A stretch of 64,000 bases of DNA, taken from contig JALNQF010000013.1 of the NCBI GenBank assembly GCA_028456385.1, positions 62,001 through 126,000 on the forward strand, given 5' to 3'. Below, one piece after another: positions 44,628 to 55,137 of this stretch (its first letter is position 1; each line of letters opens with the position of its first letter). Source of the DNA: Ophiosphaerella korrae. Lineage: Eukaryota > Ascomycota > Dothideomycetes > Pleosporales > Phaeosphaeriaceae. The translations under genes and the position numbers were made by a program. Below the pieces are notes generated by a model. It was not told the origin of the DNA. It saw only the letters and a program-made list of their open reading frames with translations, and made no database searches.

Positions 44628-45161
44628 CTATTCACTAACCTTTCTTACGCACAGCTTCTCGGCTTCTCGTCTAACTGCCTTGTCGAATTCGTCTCGTGAC
44701 TCAGTAAGAGGTATGCCGAACCGTTTGCAGACTATCTGGACGTTACCCTTCCGGAGATAACCATCCGGACAGCAGACGATCATCTTTTGGTCTTTCGCAT
44801 GAAGACCCAACTCTAGTAGAGTAATCGGTGATAACTTCTCGGGGTGTGGGTCAAAGTACATAGCAATGATGTCTGATTGCTCGAGACAGCCCATTTCCCA
44901 TTCGACTTGTTCCTTGAACTTTGGGTTTGAGATATCTTGCTTCAGGGCCGGATCGAATTTGTTGCCTTCTCGGTCGCAGCGAGGGTTGTACACGACTATA
45001 GGTAAGTCTGAGAGCATCTCTGCCATCTCATTCTGCCACTTCGGGGCTGTCCCCATATTTATGCTCCCAGCGAGAAAAATGGAACAAAGAGGCTTCTTGT
45101 CGAGCCTGGTTGGTGGTTGAACATGTTTGTTGAACGGCTGTTGTTGGATCTTGGCTGGCAT
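44628..45161 (-). CDS. Nucleoside 2-deoxyribosyltransferase-like protein
   Basis: A single exon of 177 aa. FLAGSINMGTAPKWQ, VYNPRCD, QVEWEMGCLEQSDIIAMYFDP and SPITLLELGL follow the nucleoside 2-deoxyribosyltransferase-like fold, where the Glu of the LELG helix is the usual nucleophile. Known enzymes exchange bases on deoxynucleosides or cleave N-glycosidic bonds. The Lys/Pro/Gln-rich first 25 residues are outside the fold. No neighbour suggests nucleotide salvage. A bipartite GGNCC motif lies about 190 bp upstream. Confidence 0.85.
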   Translation of the reverse strand: MPAKIQQQPFNKHVQPPTRLDKKPLCSIFLAGSINMGTAPKWQNEMAEMLSDLPIVVYNPRCDREGNKFDPALKQDISNPKFKEQVEWEMGCLEQSDIIAMYFDPHPEKLSPITLLELGLHAKDQKMIVCCPDGYLRKGNVQIVCKRFGIPLTESRDEFDKAVRREAEKLCVRKVSE

Positions 45162-46242
45162 CGTTGGTGATGGAAGTGGAGTTTTGTAGATGTGATTTGG
45201 GGCGGTTTCGGCTTTGTAGAGATTTCTATTCTGAACAATTATGAAGCTCTTAGATTTCGCTCAGTTCTTGATCTTCTTATACTAACTCTGGCCATCTGCG
45301 GTCCTTGCCATCGTGTGACTCATCCCTCAAACCCGCCTTCCTCACAGGGGCCCATTTCTGGGACCTCCCTCTGGTGATGACTCTTGGGTTCCTTAAAGGA
45401 GGCTGAGCAACCTGGTGGCCAAATCAAACATTAGAAATGTTACCGATCCAGCGGTCCCGATGATTAGCAACCCTGCTTGATGCCGAATTGGGTTTCAGCA
45501 TAATTCTACAGCCTCAGACTCTGTAGTGGCACAGCAGTCGCCGAGGAAGACAATTCGTTGATGCCAGGAAGCAACATCATGCCGATGACCATGCCCTGCG
45601 CCTCTCTAATGCCTCCAAGCCTATGACCAAGAGTACAGCATTTGACGTCTCCGTCTCGTAGATGCTCAGGTACGCATACTGTGGATAATGCATTTCTGTG
45701 ACCCTCGTCTAGGCTTAGATGGAAGCTACGGATGTTGCGTGCCTGGTCCTGAAGGTTGACAGTATCTCCCTCGTATCTTCTTTCACGACTGGTCTAGATC
45801 TGGCGCTTACCACGTCATTGCTTGCTTCGAGGTACTATGCAGATTACGAATCGTTCAGCCTCTTTCATGCGAGCTATGCACCGACTGTCCTTCTACGAAT
45901 CCTAATCCACCACTAGATGCTGCGCCCTTATTAGTTACAGGCATCATTTTCATGCTTTCGTCGGTAGTTGAAACGGAGCATGCCGCGATGCCTAGTCATC
46001 CTCTGTGACTGTTATCGCCAATTACAGATCAGGAACGCGTGTCTGTGGCAGTGTCCTCTTCCTGCAACGGCATGAATGAGAATGCACCCCCCCCTGAAGC
46101 CATTAGTCGCTATCGGAGACATGGCACCGGTGTGGTCAGATATAAGATGCACCGTGTCTCCATGACTCCTGGCATCCAGTTCGCTTTTTGGTTCATCCTC
46201 GATAGCCTACAGGTACATACAGATTTTTTTTTACTCACGAAA
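45162..46242. promoter_or_regulatory. Head-to-head spacer with one GGNCC motif
   Basis: GGGGCCCATTTCTGGGACC at 45347-45365, upstream of the minus-strand gene. Open stretches at 45719-45916 and 46039-46242 have no domain. The latter runs into the sirtuin frame but lacks sirtuin features. Confidence 0.45.
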
Positions 46243-47378
46243 ATGCCGAAACATCTAAACTGCACAAATAGATACTCCGGGGCATCATTCAGTTCGTATC
46301 AGAAGTCTAGCGTCCAAGCCAGTATTACAACCGGCGCTGAGAGTTTGGAACAGCTCACAGCACTGCAGCAATTAGCAAATCAATTGGCTGCAAAGAAAAG
46401 GATCATAATCATCAGCGGAGCTGGCATGTCCACGAATGCAGGCAGTAAGTTACAGGAAGTCCACGTTTCATTATGTATGCCCTAAGTAGATCCCGTGACA
46501 GTTCCTTGCTTCAAGAGCCTCTCGAGGACTGTTATGTCTAGTCGAAACGTATTCGATCTTTCGGCGTACTCTTCGCTGGAATCTGCAAACCTATTACATC
46601 AGAGTGAGCTGCGGATAGTTGAATTGGTATCCAGAGATGAGCCTCAACCTTTTGAGCTTTTCATGGAACAGTTGGCTGAATCAGGCCGTCTTCACCGACA
46701 TTATACTCAGAACATTGATTGTCGCACAGAAAAGCTCCCTGCATTAAGTCAAAAAACGATTAATCTTCATGGCCGACTGGACAGATTAAGGTGTCACGTA
46801 TATTCTCAGCACACAGTTCCTGTCCAGCAGCTGTCACTGCGGGAGTTGCTGGGCGCCCGATGCCCGATGTGCGACGAGAAGAACGAAGAGCGGTCCCGAG
46901 AAGGAAAGAGGCTTCACAGCGTGGGATTTCTTCGACCTGACGTGTTGCTGTACAACGAGAGTGACGGAGCTGATCCTCAGATTATGAATGCATTTAAAGA
47001 AGATCTACGTCAAAATGTCGATGCGGTTATCATTGTTGGAACGACGCTCCATATTCCACTTTTGCAAGACTTCACAACCAAGATCTGCCGGAGAATGAAA
47101 TATTCCAGGGGAAAGACGCATTCGCCCGGGACTAAAGGAATGGTTTTATGGGTCAGCAAAGAGAAACCAAAGGTGAGGGCAAATTTAAGAGACCTTATCG
47201 ACTCGAAGTTCCTCCAAGACTGCGACGAATTCGCAGTTCAAATCTCTCCATGGCTTGGCAACCTAAAAGGTAAGATATATATCACCAAAAGAATTATCAT
47301 CACTACGTGTGAACAAAGATCTCATTTACTGTCATAGCTTCGACAGAACCCGATGTCGGTGATGAAAGGGAACGCTAA
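46243..47378 (+). CDS. Sirtuin (SIR2 family NAD-dependent deacylase), divergent; may continue into the RING region
   Basis: Exons 46243-46444, 46502-47269 and 47338-47378 (336 aa to the TAA), with GT-AG introns of 57 and 68 nt. Seen are the NAD loop IIISGAGMSTNAG, TQNID, the catalytic His in NLHGRLD, one zinc CPMC, LRPDVLLYNE and VIIVGTTLHIP. Departures are IPCFKS for the usual IPDFRS, and loss of the first zinc CxxC (RCHVYSQH), so activity is uncertain. The layout (long zinc insert, LRPDVLLYNE) is like fungal Hst-type sirtuins. After the TAA the same frame stays open and leads into two zinc domains through two good introns. Confidence 0.85.
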
Positions 47379-47964
47379 TCCCGACAAAGCAGCACATTTG
47401 ATCATCCTAGACCTATCAGATCGATCGTTGATCTTACGGTTGACCAAGAACACTGTTGCCTATGTCCAAATGTATTAGGCGGAGGAGACCTGGAAAGCAG
47501 GGTCTTTGTCTTTAACGACTGCGGATGTGTATGCGAACAATGAAATCAGCGTTGCCTATGCTGACCAATAATTAGGTCCTTTGCGGCGTTGGGAAGGGCA
47601 GCTCCCTCAAACTCACATGCCCAAAATGTGACCATTTTGAAAGCCTTTATCCCCATCCGCAAATCGTCCGTCAAGTCTTCGGGCTCATGTGCACCATTTG
47701 TTTCGAATCAGCAGGAACGGATTCTATGATCGAACGCGTTTGTACGCCTTGCGGTAAGTGAGCATTCAAAAGCGCACGAAGAACCTGGCTTAATCAAGAG
47801 AAGGTCATGCATTCTGCCGTGCGTGCATCACGGCGCACTTGCAAAATAAACACGACGACAGGTCTTCGAATTGCCCGAACTGCAATGCTGAGATTTCCCG
47901 CGACGTAGGCCATTTTGGACGCCTACAGACCGTCCAACGAGGGCTTGACATTGTTGAGAATTGA
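47379..47964 (+). CDS. Tandem zinc/RING-finger region in frame with the sirtuin
   Basis: The exon open since 47338 runs to 47528, then 47576-47753 and 47804-47964, with GT-AG introns of 47 and 50 nt. The first zinc module has CCLCPN, DCGCVLC and CPKC; the second is a canonical C3HC4 RING (CTICFE ... CTPCGHAFCRAC ... CPNC). With the sirtuin exons the total is exactly 1500 nt in frame, interrupted only by the TAA at 47376-47378. There is no ATG between that stop and the first zinc module, so an independent gene would need an unseen first exon. Likely an E3 ubiquitin ligase domain of a sirtuin-RING fusion with a nonsense mutation, or a stop that is bypassed. Confidence 0.7.
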
Positions 47965-48198
47965 ATGTTGTGGCTAGATGAGCTGTCATAGTATTAGATT
48001 CGGCGTCTATACACCTTCATAAATCTGACTCAGTATTGAATGGAAGTCCATAGCCTTCTACTAGACTGTATGAATCATACGCTTAGCAGATTCCTTGCGA
48101 GAAAACACTAGCATTTGCCGAAGGCTCAAAATCAGGCACCCTCGGCTGATTGCAGGCCTAATGGTGTTACAACGAAGTTGATTTTCTACATTAAGCAT

Positions 48199-48236
48199 GG
48201 GACCCGTAACTGAACCCCCAGGTCCACAATTGGGAC
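48199..48236. promoter_or_regulatory. GGNCC motifs upstream of 48343
   Basis: GGGACCCGTAACTGAACCCC (48199-48218) and GGTCCACAATTGGGAC (48221-48236), 105-145 bp before the ATG. Confidence 0.5.
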
Positions 48237-48342
48237 ACTTGTCAATCCACAGTGCACAGTCATGCTATAAATCTGGGATTCCGCTTTGCAAGACTGAACA
48301 TATTCATCACTGAAAGTAAACTACGAGTTATCTAATATCACA

Positions 48343-49107
48343 ATGGCAGGAACGAAACGCTCTCGTGCTAATTCTGACACGGAGGAAAACTCGAACGCCA
48401 AGGGCCATAATGGCGCGGCTCCAGAACACGAGGCAGAAGAAGAGGCCCCCAACGATCGAGCACCTCAGGACCAAGGCAAGGAAGCCAAAATGGCCGAGCA
48501 GCGCGATGCAGAGCAGAAAGTAGAAGAAAAAAGCTCAGACTCGAGGAAACGTACGCGAGACGAAGGGAGCACTAGTATACCGGAGGCGAAACGCAAAGCC
48601 AGCGAATCTGCTACCAAACCCTCTCATACTCACGCTTCCAATCAAGAGAAGTCTTCTTACAATCATAATCACAGAATCAAACTTCGCACCAAAGTGAGGG
48701 CCTGTAAGACTCTCGCTGACTGTGGAAGCATCCTCAACAAGATTCCCGCCAGTAATCTCGTTGCTCTTGCATTTGCTTTGAACGACGCAAAGGAGGATCA
48801 TCGACGCCAGTTGTTAGGTATGCTTCCCAAAGCTACTTCTTCTCAGATTGTCGATATTCTGGCGAATGCCTACATGGATAGAAGCAGGTACGATCCAAAA
48901 TCCCTGTTTCCTAATGTTGCTTTGAGCAAAATCTTGCAAAATTTATCGCAAGATGAGCGTATGTGCAATATTTGCAAGAAAGAGTTTGAGGAGTTTCAGG
49001 ATATGATTCCAAAGGGTTGTGGAAAGCACTCATTTCATAAAGGATGCCTGACGGAACAGCTTAATAGCGATGAGTTGCCATTCTTTGCTATGTGCCCATG
49101 TTTCTGA
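48343..49107 (+). CDS. Disordered protein with C-terminal RING-like zinc motif
   Basis: A single exon of 254 aa. The first 110 residues are charged and low in complexity (Glu/Lys/Ala/Ser). A helical middle follows (LADCGSILNKIPASNLVALAFALNDAK), then MCNICKKEFEEFQDM, GCGKHSFHKGC and, at the very end, MCPCF. The Cys/His order fits a RING-H2 with the last pair at the C-terminus; it stops two residues after CPC, so the domain may be shortened. A possible ubiquitin ligase or nuclear regulator. No relative recognised. Confidence 0.7.
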   Translation: MAGTKRSRANSDTEENSNAKGHNGAAPEHEAEEEAPNDRAPQDQGKEAKMAEQRDAEQKVEEKSSDSRKRTRDEGSTSIPEAKRKASESATKPSHTHASNQEKSSYNHNHRIKLRTKVRACKTLADCGSILNKIPASNLVALAFALNDAKEDHRRQLLGMLPKATSSQIVDILANAYMDRSRYDPKSLFPNVALSKILQNLSQDERMCNICKKEFEEFQDMIPKGCGKHSFHKGCLTEQLNSDELPFFAMCPCF

Positions 49108-49288
49108 CAGGCAAGCAAGCTAGCTACGGCGTTCGCTTTGATATTGATCAATTCCTTAGAGTAACTCAGCTTAGTCAATAAAAGATTTCTGCCACAATTT
49201 CTTCATAAATATCAATATGTCAGTCACGTTACCTTGTGTTAAGTTTGAATCTATTCTGCCGCATGTGTGACATAACCCGAACGAGATA

Positions 49289-50101
49289 CTATCCCTCACT
49301 ACGTAGCGAGAACCACACCGTAGCGAGAAAGTCGATAGGTACTTAACTTTGCAGCTGTAAAACTCCTTCTAACGTCTACTTTTTTTATATTTTACTGCTC
49401 GGGTTGCATGTTACAGGTCTTTCCTAATTATCTAATAATCGCTACCAAAAAGAATACATCGTTGTTGTCGCTATCGCGGCTTAGTTTACGACAGCCTTGT
49501 TTCACGGCATTGCAGGACACCTCTATCACGGCTCCAACGCTGAGCCTTCACGATCCGTAAATCTCAATATATACAGTATCCGACCGCCAGAGAGGATTAC
49601 GCTGATAGGCCACCCTCAGCCCTATGGCGGCTGAAGGAAGGTGATTCATGCCGCGTCGCCACGCTGATTGGTACTTCCCGGCTCTAAGCGAGATGCCCGA
49701 TGGTTTCCGAAGGTTAGCGTAATATTAATAACACAGTAATACTGCTTATGTAGTCTTCAGGCCAAGCCTGTGGCTGGTAGTCCGTGGCGCGTCCGCCATT
49801 AACCAACACTGTTTACACAGCGCTCAAGTATCTAAGTTCCGAGATCTAAAAAAGTAATAACAATCGCCGTTGGACAGGCTGAAGCATCAAATACAGATTC
49901 TAAAGGAATAACAGTCCGATCGACGGCGACACTAACGCGATGGTAACGTTCTTGCCATATATTAGTATAGGGTGTAGAAATAGCTGAAGAAAGCAGCCCG
50001 ACTAGCAATTGAAGTTATTACCCGCGTGGGGGAGACTTAAGATGCTAAAATGGTAGATTCATCTCGCCACGGCGTGGTTCTCGCTACGTAGTGAGGGATA
50101 G
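49289..50101. mobile_element. Non-autonomous DNA transposon (MITE-like), 813 bp
   Basis: Inverted ends of 40 bp differ at two positions: CTATCCCTCACTACGTAGCG at 49289 and its complement ending at 50101. TA on both sides suggests a Tc1/mariner-type target duplication. The interior has no transposase frame. Both ends carry the palindrome CTACGTAG. Confidence 0.85.
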
Positions 50102-50615
50102 TAGTCTGCTTATTAACACCCAAACCTGCGAGAACTGACCATACTAACGTTATCATCTCCTCTTCCCTCTTACCCCCCGTTTCTCTTCCCATGAATGATT
50201 TAATGTACTTACTTAGGCATGCGAGTACTAACGCGAACAATTTACGCGTCTTGACAGAGAACTCTACGATAAGACTCTACTCTCTTTATAGAATCAAGAA
50301 CAAACGGCACAGTCGATTGCTGTTATTAATTTCGAGAAGGTCTTGGCGCTGCTGAGCTGTTGCGCCTTAGCATTTAGATTTCTGGCTTAGATTAGGCACT
50401 TATCCTGATAACAAGTGAAGAAGATTTTTGGAGATTAACAGAAAGTAATTGTGAATAGATGTATTATTTTCCAACTGGGGCCTAGGAATTTTTTACTCTG
50501 GTTTGAACTGGCCCAGTTCTGGGCCACCTACCATGACCCAAAACTGGGACGCTCGTGCTGGACACAAGTTCATATATTACGAGACTTTCGCCCAGTCTAT
50601 CGGTTGCTAAGCATC
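50102..50615. promoter_or_regulatory. Upstream region with GGNCC motifs
   Basis: CCAACTGGGGCC (50471), GAACTGGCCCAGTTCTGGGC (50505) and GACCCAAAACTGGGACG (50535-50551), 65-145 bp before the next ATG. GAACTGGCCCAGTTC is a perfect palindrome. The rest holds nothing recognised. Confidence 0.55.
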
Positions 50616-51419
50616 ATGGTATCTTCCCCGTTCTTTCGCCTTCCTCGAGAGCTACGAGACACAATTTACAAATACGTTCTCTATCAGACGAACGGAGTTC
50701 TTTATCAACCATACAAAAATGGGCGTGCGAGGCTGTATTCAAGAAGCAGCAATTCAATCTATTGCGCACTAGTCACATTGATATGCCAATACTCATCCCT
50801 GGAACTTGTACAAAAACTTGGCCGTCGTAGTGAGAATAATCAGATTAAGTACGTGTGTAGGTTGTTTTATTATGAGACTAAGGAACTAAACCTACATTAC
50901 AATACTGTTATTTTCAAGGACACAAACAATCTAAATGCACTGGAACAATATATGCTACTTTCTCACCAGAGTATCATTCCTATAGTAGCTATAAAGTGTT
51001 CTCTACAAACTTTTAGGAGCAATTGTAAACAGAGCAAGTTTACTACACTTGTACGCCACTGCGAAAAATTTCCAAATATACTAGTAAGGATTTATGTCCC
51101 TTTTTGGTCTCAAACGGATTGGAGCTTTATACCCCTTGGCTTACAGTTCCTGTCAACATTCCGCAATGACCTGCTTTCCGCTACACAACTTGCACAACAC
51201 ACCCTATCATCGTTTAATCCGAACGAACGATTTGAGTTACTAGACGAATCTATGGAGTTACCACCCAACCTCCGAATTTTCCCAAAGGAAGAAACCTTTT
51301 CCCACATAGCCTTCGAGCGTAGTTGTCATAGAAATTCGATGGTTAGATTTCCTGCTACAGATATTGCTACTAAAGAAGTCATAATGCTTGTTAAGGGTTG
51401 GTTCCATTACGGGCTGTAG
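50616..51419 (+). CDS. F-box-like fungal protein, function unknown
   Basis: A single exon of 267 aa from the ATG at 50616; the frame is open further 5' but that part carries the promoter motifs. It begins FRLPRELRDTIYKYVLY, the short F-box-like opening common in expanded fungal families, followed by YVCRLFYYETKEL and a helical remainder. Substrate adaptor roles are assumed for such proteins but unproven. No introns. Confidence 0.7.
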   Translation: MVSSPFFRLPRELRDTIYKYVLYQTNGVLYQPYKNGRARLYSRSSNSIYCALVTLICQYSSLELVQKLGRRSENNQIKYVCRLFYYETKELNLHYNTVIFKDTNNLNALEQYMLLSHQSIIPIVAIKCSLQTFRSNCKQSKFTTLVRHCEKFPNILVRIYVPFWSQTDWSFIPLGLQFLSTFRNDLLSATQLAQHTLSSFNPNERFELLDESMELPPNLRIFPKEETFSHIAFERSCHRNSMVRFPATDIATKEVIMLVKGWFHYGL

Positions 51420-51531
51420 ATAAACAATTAAGGTTATTTTTTATTTTATATTTGATAATATTGTGCCTCACATACTACTATAACGGACGGGAAATTAGTG
51501 ACGTTAAACCAAATATAAATTATATATATAT

Positions 51532-51736
51532 TGTGGTGTGGTAGGGCCGCACGCGATCGGGGATTATTTGGTTAGCTTTGCGGCTCTACGGGCAGCCTTA
51601 TAAGGAGTATTAGATAGGTGGAAGGACCGACACCAACTCGTCACGTAGCTACTCAACACCTATATTTCAATTCGACCTCCGCCGACTGCGGGTCGGCACC
51701 TGGCCCCTACTTCAACGCGTATCCTACGATGCCACA
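51532..51736 (+). mobile_element. Probable solo LTR
   Basis: About 205 bp bounded by TGTGG and CCACA, starting TGTGGTGTGGTAGGGCCGCA, with a TATAAGG box. It is flanked by ATATA-type 5-bp sequence, too simple to prove a duplication. The GCCGCACGCGATCGGGGATT stretch resembles copia-type LTRs of fungi. No internal retrotransposon sequence nearby. Confidence 0.5.
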
Positions 51737-51980
51737 ATATATACATATATACAGCAGATACAGTAGACTGGCGAGTCTCCATTGTAATACTTGTTGAAGG
51801 TTGCATGTTCTTGCGTACGGAACAGGTAAAACGTAGCTGGGTCTAAGCAAGTGACGCCAACTGCAGCTTTAGCAATTATTGCACGCTGACTTACATTGCT
51901 TCCATGTCCTTGCGGGTTTGGGCTGCGTCGGTGCAGATAGACAAGGGTGGACTTCCCCATATGGACGGATTCGCACTAAT

Positions 51981-52070
51981 TACGAAGGAGCCCGTTTTTT
52001 CTGAGTTGTAGGGGGTCCGTGCGGATTTTTAGTGGGGCCCTACAACTCAAAAAAAACGAGCTCCTTCGTA
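51981..52070. mobile_element. Foldback MITE, 90 bp
   Basis: Two 33-bp arms (51981-52013 and 52038-52070) are near-perfect inverted repeats, starting TACGAAGGAG and ending CTCCTTCGTA, around a 24-bp loop. One arm recurs at 1104-1135. Confidence 0.85.
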
Positions 52071-52748
52071 GTTACGACGATTCGGTCAGACTCCAGACGA
52101 CCTCGATCTCGTGGCCCTGAACCTCCATCCAAAGGCGAAGGAGCAGACCGCCAACTATCAGGTTATCTCGCAAAGACAAAGCGTCAGTACGTCCTCGCTT
52201 GTTGTGGCTCGTCGCCTTTGCTGATAGCATGCTAGCCTCTACCGCCCAATACGCGCAACTCAGGGACGACTGGTACTTCGCAAGCGCTGCACCCATCTGA
52301 GGCGCAGAACCATGAAGCGCGTTGCTACCACTTCGCGCCCGCCGACACGCCCGCCGTAGTCTGCCTTCGGTGGCCCCAAGCAATGCATTTGTCGCATGCA
52401 CATTAGCCTGCGTAAGGCGGCGGTGGTATCCGTTGAGATTTACCAATGATTCATCGACTGAGAGTTGTGCCCGAGTTTGGTCCCTTTCGTATCGTTGAGT
52501 GCATACGCAAGCCCAGTTTTGGTCCCCCGTCCTCGTCCATACTGCACGTAGAATAAGGCCTGAAACTGGACCCCTCGAAAGACGACAATTTGCTCTGACA
52601 GCGACCAGTTTCAGGCTCGATATGGCTCTCATGATTTTGAGTTCAGTTTTTGGCCCCCTCAAGCTCCGTATAAAACCACTTGCCAGGGCTACTTGAACCC
52701 GTCTCGCATCAGATCGCCGCTACCTACATCCAAGCCATATTAGCGAAC
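52071..52748. promoter_or_regulatory. Upstream region with three GGNCC motifs
   Basis: GCCCAGTTTTGGTCCCCC (52511), GGCCTGAAACTGGACCCC (52557) and GTTCAGTTTTTGGCCCCC (52641-52658), all upstream of the ATG at 52749. A 196-codon minus-strand open stretch (52072-52662) crosses this region and lacks a domain; I do not call it. Confidence 0.5.
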
Positions 52749-53846
52749 ATGGATAATAACACGGAAAAAACTGAGGGTCAACAGAACCCTCCTCCAACTA
52801 ATGGTCAGGATCCTCCATCAAAGGGCCAACAAGAGCCCTCTCCGGCCAGCGGCCAGGGAAATCCAGATAAGGTAATTGCAAGCACAGAAGGCAAGGGAGA
52901 TGAGCAAGGCGGAAACTGGTTTCCTTCGTCTACTGGCTCCAGTGATTCCACAAAGTCTGGCTCCGGTTCAGGACCCACCAAATCCGCGACAAAAGATAAC
53001 GACCCAGATAGCGAGGAATACGGACCACCTCTAGTCTCAATACCTGTGCCGAAGACAACCGAGGGCGATGACACTGTAGGATGGACTAAACTCTGGGGAA
53101 AACTATATATCAATCGGTACGGGAAGAAAAGTCATGCAACGTACCGAGTTGAGAAAGACTGCGTTGATGACTATGAAAAGCCAGAAGAGGAGAACATCAA
53201 CAACCTTCTGAATCGTCGCGGACATCTCAAAGTAAATGAAAACAGCACAGAGCGTAAATATACGAGAAGACACATCAATCGGATTCTCGCTGTTGCATGG
53301 CAAGGAAGTATTGCTACCACCGCTGATGATGAGTATGATCGCTTAGAGGACCTGGATCTAATCGATCCGGCTATCAAACCGGATAAGACGAAGTATCCTC
53401 GCACCTATGTTTACGTCCGTTGGCTCATTGACGGAAAATTTGTTAAGACATGGGAACCAAGGACAGAGCTTCAGGTTCGATACGGAGCGAAACTCGCGAA
53501 CGATATCATATTTACCGCTGCCAAGGAACAGGAGGAGAGATATAGCGACGCAAAGACTGGTAAGCGCAGAGCATCTAGCAGATCACCTTCCGTTGGATTG
53601 GCAGAAGGCGCGGTCCGTGAAGAGCGCGAGAAGTCACTGGATGCAGAGCGCAAGCGCGGCACCAGAGAGACAACTCCTAGAACAGCAGCCAAGGTTAGCG
53701 ATTTGGTCCAGAAGCTCATGGACGAATTCAAAGAAATGCATCTTGCCATCAAGGGCGTGGAGTTTTACGAAGAACTTGATGCTGAAGAGAAGGCCGAATT
53801 TTTTGAAGATTGGAAGCAGTACAAGGCTGCCAAGATCAAGGCGTAG
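52749..53846 (+). CDS. Hypothetical fungal protein, disordered N-terminus
   Basis: A single exon of 365 aa from the ATG at 52749 (MDNNTEKTEG); an upstream ATG at 52680 is in frame but overlaps the promoter. The first 110 residues are Pro/Gly/Ser/Gln rich. A folded-looking middle (WGKLYINRYGKK, ILAVAWQG, YPRTYVYVRWLIDGKFVKTWEPRTELQVRYG) is followed by a charged helical tail (LVQKLMDEFKEMHLAIKG). I recognise no family. Confidence 0.7.
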   Translation: MDNNTEKTEGQQNPPPTNGQDPPSKGQQEPSPASGQGNPDKVIASTEGKGDEQGGNWFPSSTGSSDSTKSGSGSGPTKSATKDNDPDSEEYGPPLVSIPVPKTTEGDDTVGWTKLWGKLYINRYGKKSHATYRVEKDCVDDYEKPEEENINNLLNRRGHLKVNENSTERKYTRRHINRILAVAWQGSIATTADDEYDRLEDLDLIDPAIKPDKTKYPRTYVYVRWLIDGKFVKTWEPRTELQVRYGAKLANDIIFTAAKEQEERYSDAKTGKRRASSRSPSVGLAEGAVREEREKSLDAERKRGTRETTPRTAAKVSDLVQKLMDEFKEMHLAIKGVEFYEELDAEEKAEFFEDWKQYKAAKIKA

Positions 53847-55137
53847 TGAGGTTTTGACAAACTTTCCACGTAATTCTTTGCTTTCATTTTTTATTCAGAT
53901 AGACCGGCTACTGTTTGTGTATGCAGTCCTAGATTTTGCGAAGAGTACTGCTTATAGGTACAATAAATGGAAAAGATACATGATGACTCGCTTCTGAGAA
54001 CGTGGTAGAATCGTGCAGCTCGTGTATGACGTCTAACGTTAGCATGTGCGGGATCTTCTCCGAGATACATAATTAATCTGTTACCTTAACGTCAGAGCTT
54101 GTGACGCTGGTCACGATGCAAATGAGTATGTTCTAATGGCGACGAAGGATGATAAACTAACTACTATCTCTCCCTATGTTACGAAAAACCCCCTGTGCCG
54201 AAAAACAATCGGGGTACTTATACTTCCAGAACATATTACTCTCCGCACGCGTAGATTTGCACTTATTTTGTGATATAAAAGTGAACTTCACGTATTTCTA
54301 AGCATCTCGCCTCTTCTTGCAGAAGTCTCATATATGTTTTCTAAGGTTCCCGGCTTTACTGAAGATAGCATCTTCGATTGCGGCATAAACACCTTTAGCT
54401 CGTACAGCTTCAAGGCAGGACCTTCATCGTCTATGACAGAGAGCAATAGGTTTCTGTGAAGCCTAAGTATCTTACTACAAAAGGCAGGCTTCGTATCAGC
54501 CTCGGAGCCACTGCATTACGCGGAAACTTACCATGTCGCCACCCCTGGTCGGTACATCCACACCGGAAATGGCTAGGCTGAGCAGCCCCGCCTTCCTCAC
54601 GTACTACTAAGCCCTAGTAATATAGATCTGTCATCATTGATAACCCGCCTTAGCTTCGTGGCTTGTGGCCGAAGAGACCTGTACAGCACGTGATGAGATG
54701 CGTCATTGCTCCGCCGCCTTTTCCTTCAATCTGAACATTGTGCTACGTTAATTACTCTGATTCTTCTATATTATTGCTGCAAGGTTAGATAGACTTTGCA
54801 CGGCGAGGCATGGTGAACTGTAACCTCTTATAAACGAGTGAGTCTCAAATCGGTGGCTAAAGCGTGACCGGGCGTCCGCTGTTGCCTGGAGAACATCGAG
54901 CCAACTTCGTACGTAGTACCCTGCCCTCAACCCCTCGTTGTAAAGCATCTCATGGTCCTCTGAAGTGTTGGCTTGCAACTCATTCACAAATTTCTCAGGC
55001 TGCCTGTAGCACTCTATTGAGTAACTCATCGCTCCTCGCACACCTGGCTGCACCCTTGTCAAGCCGCCCGCCGTCCCTGCTCCTTTGCATCAACCTGTCT
55101 TACTCCTGTCCTCATCACCAACAAGGCAAGAGCCACA
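53847..55137. other. Intergenic
   Basis: No supported gene. Near 54183-54228 a segment (GAAAAACCCCC ... GGGGTACTTATACTT) resembles one at 59483-59526, so both may be ends of the same unknown repeat. Confidence 0.45.

Noticed and set aside
51724..51960. 78-codon minus-strand frame
   Set aside because: Its C-terminal end lies in AT-rich LTR flank; no features.
52072..52662. 196-codon minus-strand open frame
   Set aside because: It starts within promoter motifs of the 52749 gene, ends at the MITE arm and shows no domain or protein-like pattern.
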